Positions 61,492 to 64,000 of a stretch of DNA of 64,000 nucleotides are shown here, piece by piece. This DNA comes from Paenibacillus plantiphilus (lineage in GTDB: Bacteria; Bacillota; Bacilli; Paenibacillales; Paenibacillaceae), in NCBI RefSeq assembly GCF_927798095.1, contig NZ_CAKMMF010000028.1:1-64000 (forward strand). Direction: 5' to 3'. A program made the position numbers and the translations under genes. The notes below the pieces were generated by a model that worked only from the letters and a program-made list of their open reading frames with translations, made no database searches and was not told the DNA's origin. Positions within the stretch are counted from its first letter, which is position 1, and the number at the start of each line of letters is the position of its first letter.

Positions 61492-63789
61492 CTATCTCAT
61501 TTCCGTCTGAATACTTGTTCTCTTAATTACATTGCCGTTCTGGTCATAGATATATTGGGTTCCCATACTGTAAAATCCCCATTGATAAGTGATAGATTGC
61601 AAACGTCCCAATGAATCATAGGTGTAGTTGAATGTATTGTTGTTAGTGGAGTTCTGCACAGGAGTCACTGCCCATTTGTAGAGACCACCAGTATAAATGG
61701 CTCTGGCAATACGAACATAATAAACTTTTCCTGCTAACGTATTGAAGTCAATCTCCAGATTTTGTTCAAGTTCAATCGAATTGGATAAAGGTACGATCTC
61801 CTGCATATTTTCATCAAATATTTGCACATTTATTTTTGTGCTGTTTGAATTTGCCGCAGTAAGATTTTTCAAGGATAAGTGAGTGGCTCCTGTATGGGAT
61901 GCAGTAAATTTAAAGAAATCCACCTTGTCCACATCAAAGGCAAAACCTCCATAATAAATTTTATTCATTTCGCTCATAGATACATTTGAATTGGTTTCTG
62001 GAGCGTCTATGAAGTCTATTACAACATCTTCTCTATAAACTTCATTGCTCCAGCTTATTCCGTCAAATACAGACACCTTGAACCTCCATAGTCCCTGTGA
62101 AAGAGGAACTTCAAAGAAATGACCGAAATAGTTCTTACTATTATATTTTTCTCCCGACTCGTAAGTTTGAGTTCCGTCAACTTTATAACCCGAAACCTTG
62201 TATTTCACCTGTGAATCAGAATCGGGGTCACTGTATTTCCAATTTAAATGCTTGTCCCCGATATACAAAGGAAGATGACTCATATTGAAGCTCACACTTG
62301 GCGGTGAGTTTACTGTACTAGTTTTATAATTGACAGAGAGTGTGTTTAAATTACAAGAGCACTCCATAGAAGGAGTCCATTTCATCCAAAGCCGCTTCGT
62401 TGTTCCCGGACCGCCTGAGCCAACAGGGTAGAGTACCATCGATATTTTTTTTGCTGAATGTGGAGTGTATATATTTTCAAAGCTGCTTCTAGTCATAGCT
62501 GTAACATCCCAGTATAAATAACCCGTTTGCCATAGTTGATTACTTGTTATCCTTTGTACCCCCCCACTGTCAACCGTAGTGTGATTTGGACGATTATAAT
62601 AGGTAAGTGTTTGCGCATCCCAGTTTCCAGTGACCTGATAAGGAATAATATCTACATAAGCCGAAGGCTGCATTTCAAAACTCGACATTTTTGCACCAAG
62701 GATAGCGCTTGTAATTTGCGCATTTTCCGGTATCTGGTTTAGCGCAAACCTGAAATAAGATAAATAAATATCTCGCGTGCTTCCGTTGTAGCTTTCGCCT
62801 GCCCATAATGTAGTAGGATGTGTCGTGCTTGGATAATACGATGATGCGCCAGCGCTGTTCCCTCCATATGAATAAAGGCCGACACTCGGATCGACCGTTA
62901 TCGGATAACTCATCCCTGTCGTATCAATTTCGATATGAAGCACGTTCTTTTTGCCTTCGACAGCAATCGTGGGCTGAATATATTTGATCGTTCCTTTATC
63001 GTCCTCCATCCAGAGTGGTTCGATGAGCAATTCCCCCAGCCGGAGGTCTTCCTTCAGCTTTGTATTTACCTCGAACGAAAACTTCTTGGGGGCGTTTTCA
63101 TTCTTCAGATAAATAAACTCCTTCACACCTCCGTTCGTTACGATGAGATCAACATCGGTGTGCTTCCAAACATTCTTGTAATGAATGCGATTCTTTTCCT
63201 TCATATCGATCGAGCCAATGGATTTATTGGCATTAATCGGTTTAAAAGTCAGCTTGTCTGTCCCTTTGGCAATCGAATAGCCCTTGCTGTAATCCTTCGG
63301 AATGACCGTATCGAATGGCACTTTAACTGATCTGAAATTTGTTTGGTTCCTATCTATTCCTTTCTTCGCCTTCGCTTTGTTGTTGTTCGTAATCTCTTTT
63401 GCCTCTCTGGCAATATCCTTCGATACTTTCATCGCAGTGACATCAATGTCCGCTTCGTCAACCAATGCTGTGTTAATCTCTTCCCAGTTGTTAGCCTCGT
63501 CCTGATAATGCAGATTCTCTTGGTGTATTTCCGCTCTCATGGTCCCGTCATCCATAAGGAAATGCTTAGCGTTATGTGTTCTCTTTTCTTTCATTTCTTT
63601 CACTGCTTTAGGTTCAACTTCTGCTCGTGGCTTGGATGCATCCGAGCTGCCTTCGCCCGTGCTGCTGTCAGATTCCATTTCGATTGATGAAGTATCCTTG
63701 TCCTTCGATTTGCCTATGGCAATACTGGGCAGCAACAGCATCAAACACACGATTATTAACAGCAATTTAATGATTTTTCTGTTCCCCAT
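61492..63789 (-). CDS. WapA-like N-terminal secreted protein (DNRLRE, short YD end)
   Basis: A 765-residue exported protein. Start at MGNRKIIKLL behind GGGGAGA. Signal peptide (LLLIIVCLMLLLPSIAIG); a charged linker; a domain of about 250 residues typical of WapA/Rhs N termini (VKVPFDTVIPKDYSKGYSI, VDLIVTNGGVKEFIYLKN); a DNRLRE domain (LYSYGGNSAG, STRDIYLSYFRFAL, GNWDAQTLTYYNRP); a fibronectin-like part; and a pre-peptidase-type beta domain. It ends with two YD repeats (FNYTYDSLGRLQSITYQWG, YIYDQNGNVIKRTS). In WapA these parts are fused to the Rhs shell; here they form a separate gene directly upstream of it. Confidence 0.8.
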   Translation of the reverse strand: MGNRKIIKLLLIIVCLMLLLPSIAIGKSKDKDTSSIEMESDSSTGEGSSDASKPRAEVEPKAVKEMKEKRTHNAKHFLMDDGTMRAEIHQENLHYQDEANNWEEINTALVDEADIDVTAMKVSKDIAREAKEITNNNKAKAKKGIDRNQTNFRSVKVPFDTVIPKDYSKGYSIAKGTDKLTFKPINANKSIGSIDMKEKNRIHYKNVWKHTDVDLIVTNGGVKEFIYLKNENAPKKFSFEVNTKLKEDLRLGELLIEPLWMEDDKGTIKYIQPTIAVEGKKNVLHIEIDTTGMSYPITVDPSVGLYSYGGNSAGASSYYPSTTHPTTLWAGESYNGSTRDIYLSYFRFALNQIPENAQITSAILGAKMSSFEMQPSAYVDIIPYQVTGNWDAQTLTYYNRPNHTTVDSGGVQRITSNQLWQTGYLYWDVTAMTRSSFENIYTPHSAKKISMVLYPVGSGGPGTTKRLWMKWTPSMECSCNLNTLSVNYKTSTVNSPPSVSFNMSHLPLYIGDKHLNWKYSDPDSDSQVKYKVSGYKVDGTQTYESGEKYNSKNYFGHFFEVPLSQGLWRFKVSVFDGISWSNEVYREDVVIDFIDAPETNSNVSMSEMNKIYYGGFAFDVDKVDFFKFTASHTGATHLSLKNLTAANSNSTKINVQIFDENMQEIVPLSNSIELEQNLEIDFNTLAGKVYYVRIARAIYTGGLYKWAVTPVQNSTNNNTFNYTYDSLGRLQSITYQWGFYSMGTQYIYDQNGNVIKRTSIQTEMR

Positions 63790-64000
63790 GACCAATCTCC
63801 CCATAAATGTTTTTGTTCAGAACTACACTAAAAACCATGTCAACATCCGACTATCAAAAAAAATGCTCCCCCTTTCAGCATATATTCTTGTATTTCCATG
63901 ACATCTTATATTAAGTAAACATTATTTTCATTAAGACATTTTGTCGTTAAAAGTCGTAAATTATATTTTCATGAATATTTTTAGCATATTTACAAAATAT
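63790..64000. other. AT-rich leader of the toxin locus
   Basis: About 200 bp of very AT-rich sequence without a gene. It should hold the promoter of the 63789-to-55643 operon, but I could not single out a convincing -35/-10 pair. Confidence 0.4.

Noticed and set aside
1-64000. tRNA or rRNA genes
   Set aside because: No cloverleaf with a T-loop GGTTCGAATC-type motif and no rRNA conserved segment was recognised in reading; a tRNAscan-SE run would settle it.

Overview
The window looks like a Gram-positive Bacillales chromosome, most likely Paenibacillus. Supporting signs are strong AGGAGG-type ribosome binding sites, frequent GTG and TTG starts, Firmicutes-type rho-independent terminators, three S-layer homology (SLH) domains on a secreted amylase, cre-like sites, a RacA/MerR-like DNA-binding protein and a WapA/Rhs toxin locus. 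No rRNA, tRNA, CRISPR array, intact insertion sequence or prophage was seen.

Layout. 0-13.5 kb: housekeeping and accessory single genes (phosphorylase-family protein, AIM24 protein, WG-repeat protein, acyl-ACP desaturase, TIMP/NTR-like protein, cell-wall amidase, DUF445 and RDD membrane proteins, coiled-coil secreted protein, pirin, small unknowns). 13.7-22.8 kb: maltodextrin module, with ABC permeases and binding protein next to a very large SLH-anchored amylopullulanase; both units carry cre/LacI-type sites. 23.5-27.7 kb: futalosine-pathway menaquinone genes mqnD and mqnB, a beta-propeller lipoprotein, and an ECF sigma factor with a membrane-bound probable anti-sigma partner. 27.8-37.6 kb: a nine-gene co-directional operon holding a RuBisCO-like protein, a DUF1537 acid-sugar kinase, a GntR regulator, a zinc dehydrogenase, a three-part TRAP transporter, a class II aldolase-family protein and an ArsB/NhaD-type transporter. 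It starts at a clear sigma-A promoter followed by three TAGATCYA boxes spaced exactly 11 bp. 37.7-48.6 kb: acyl-CoA thioesterase, multi-PAS hybrid histidine kinase, RacA-like protein, secreted unknown, an MMPL exporter downstream of a two-component system, and a second GntR regulator closely similar to the one in the RuBisCO-like operon. 49-63.8 kb: a polymorphic toxin locus.

The toxin locus reads right to left. A secreted WapA-like N-terminal protein (63.8-61.5 kb) is followed by a complete secreted Rhs/YD-repeat protein ending in a Hint domain and an HNH-like toxin tip (61.4-56.0 kb), its probable immunity gene and a terminator. Next come a ribbon-helix-helix regulator with its promoter inside a 44-bp palindrome and a DUF6809-like gene. 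Then comes a remnant of another reading frame with a terminator, and finally a second, N-terminally truncated and frameshifted Rhs copy with a different (RelE/ParE-like) toxin tip, its own immunity gene and a near-copy of the same terminator. This is the layout expected of an active effector plus a silent spare tip.

The two strongest candidates for new biology are the RuBisCO-like/DUF1537/aldolase/TRAP operon, which I read as catabolism of a carboxylated (possibly branched, apionate-like) sugar by a variant route, and the split WapA-N/Rhs locus with its stacked orphan module. A short GC-rich interspersed repeat (three copies: about 23.4, 38.4 and 45.6 kb) is also not explained by the genes.
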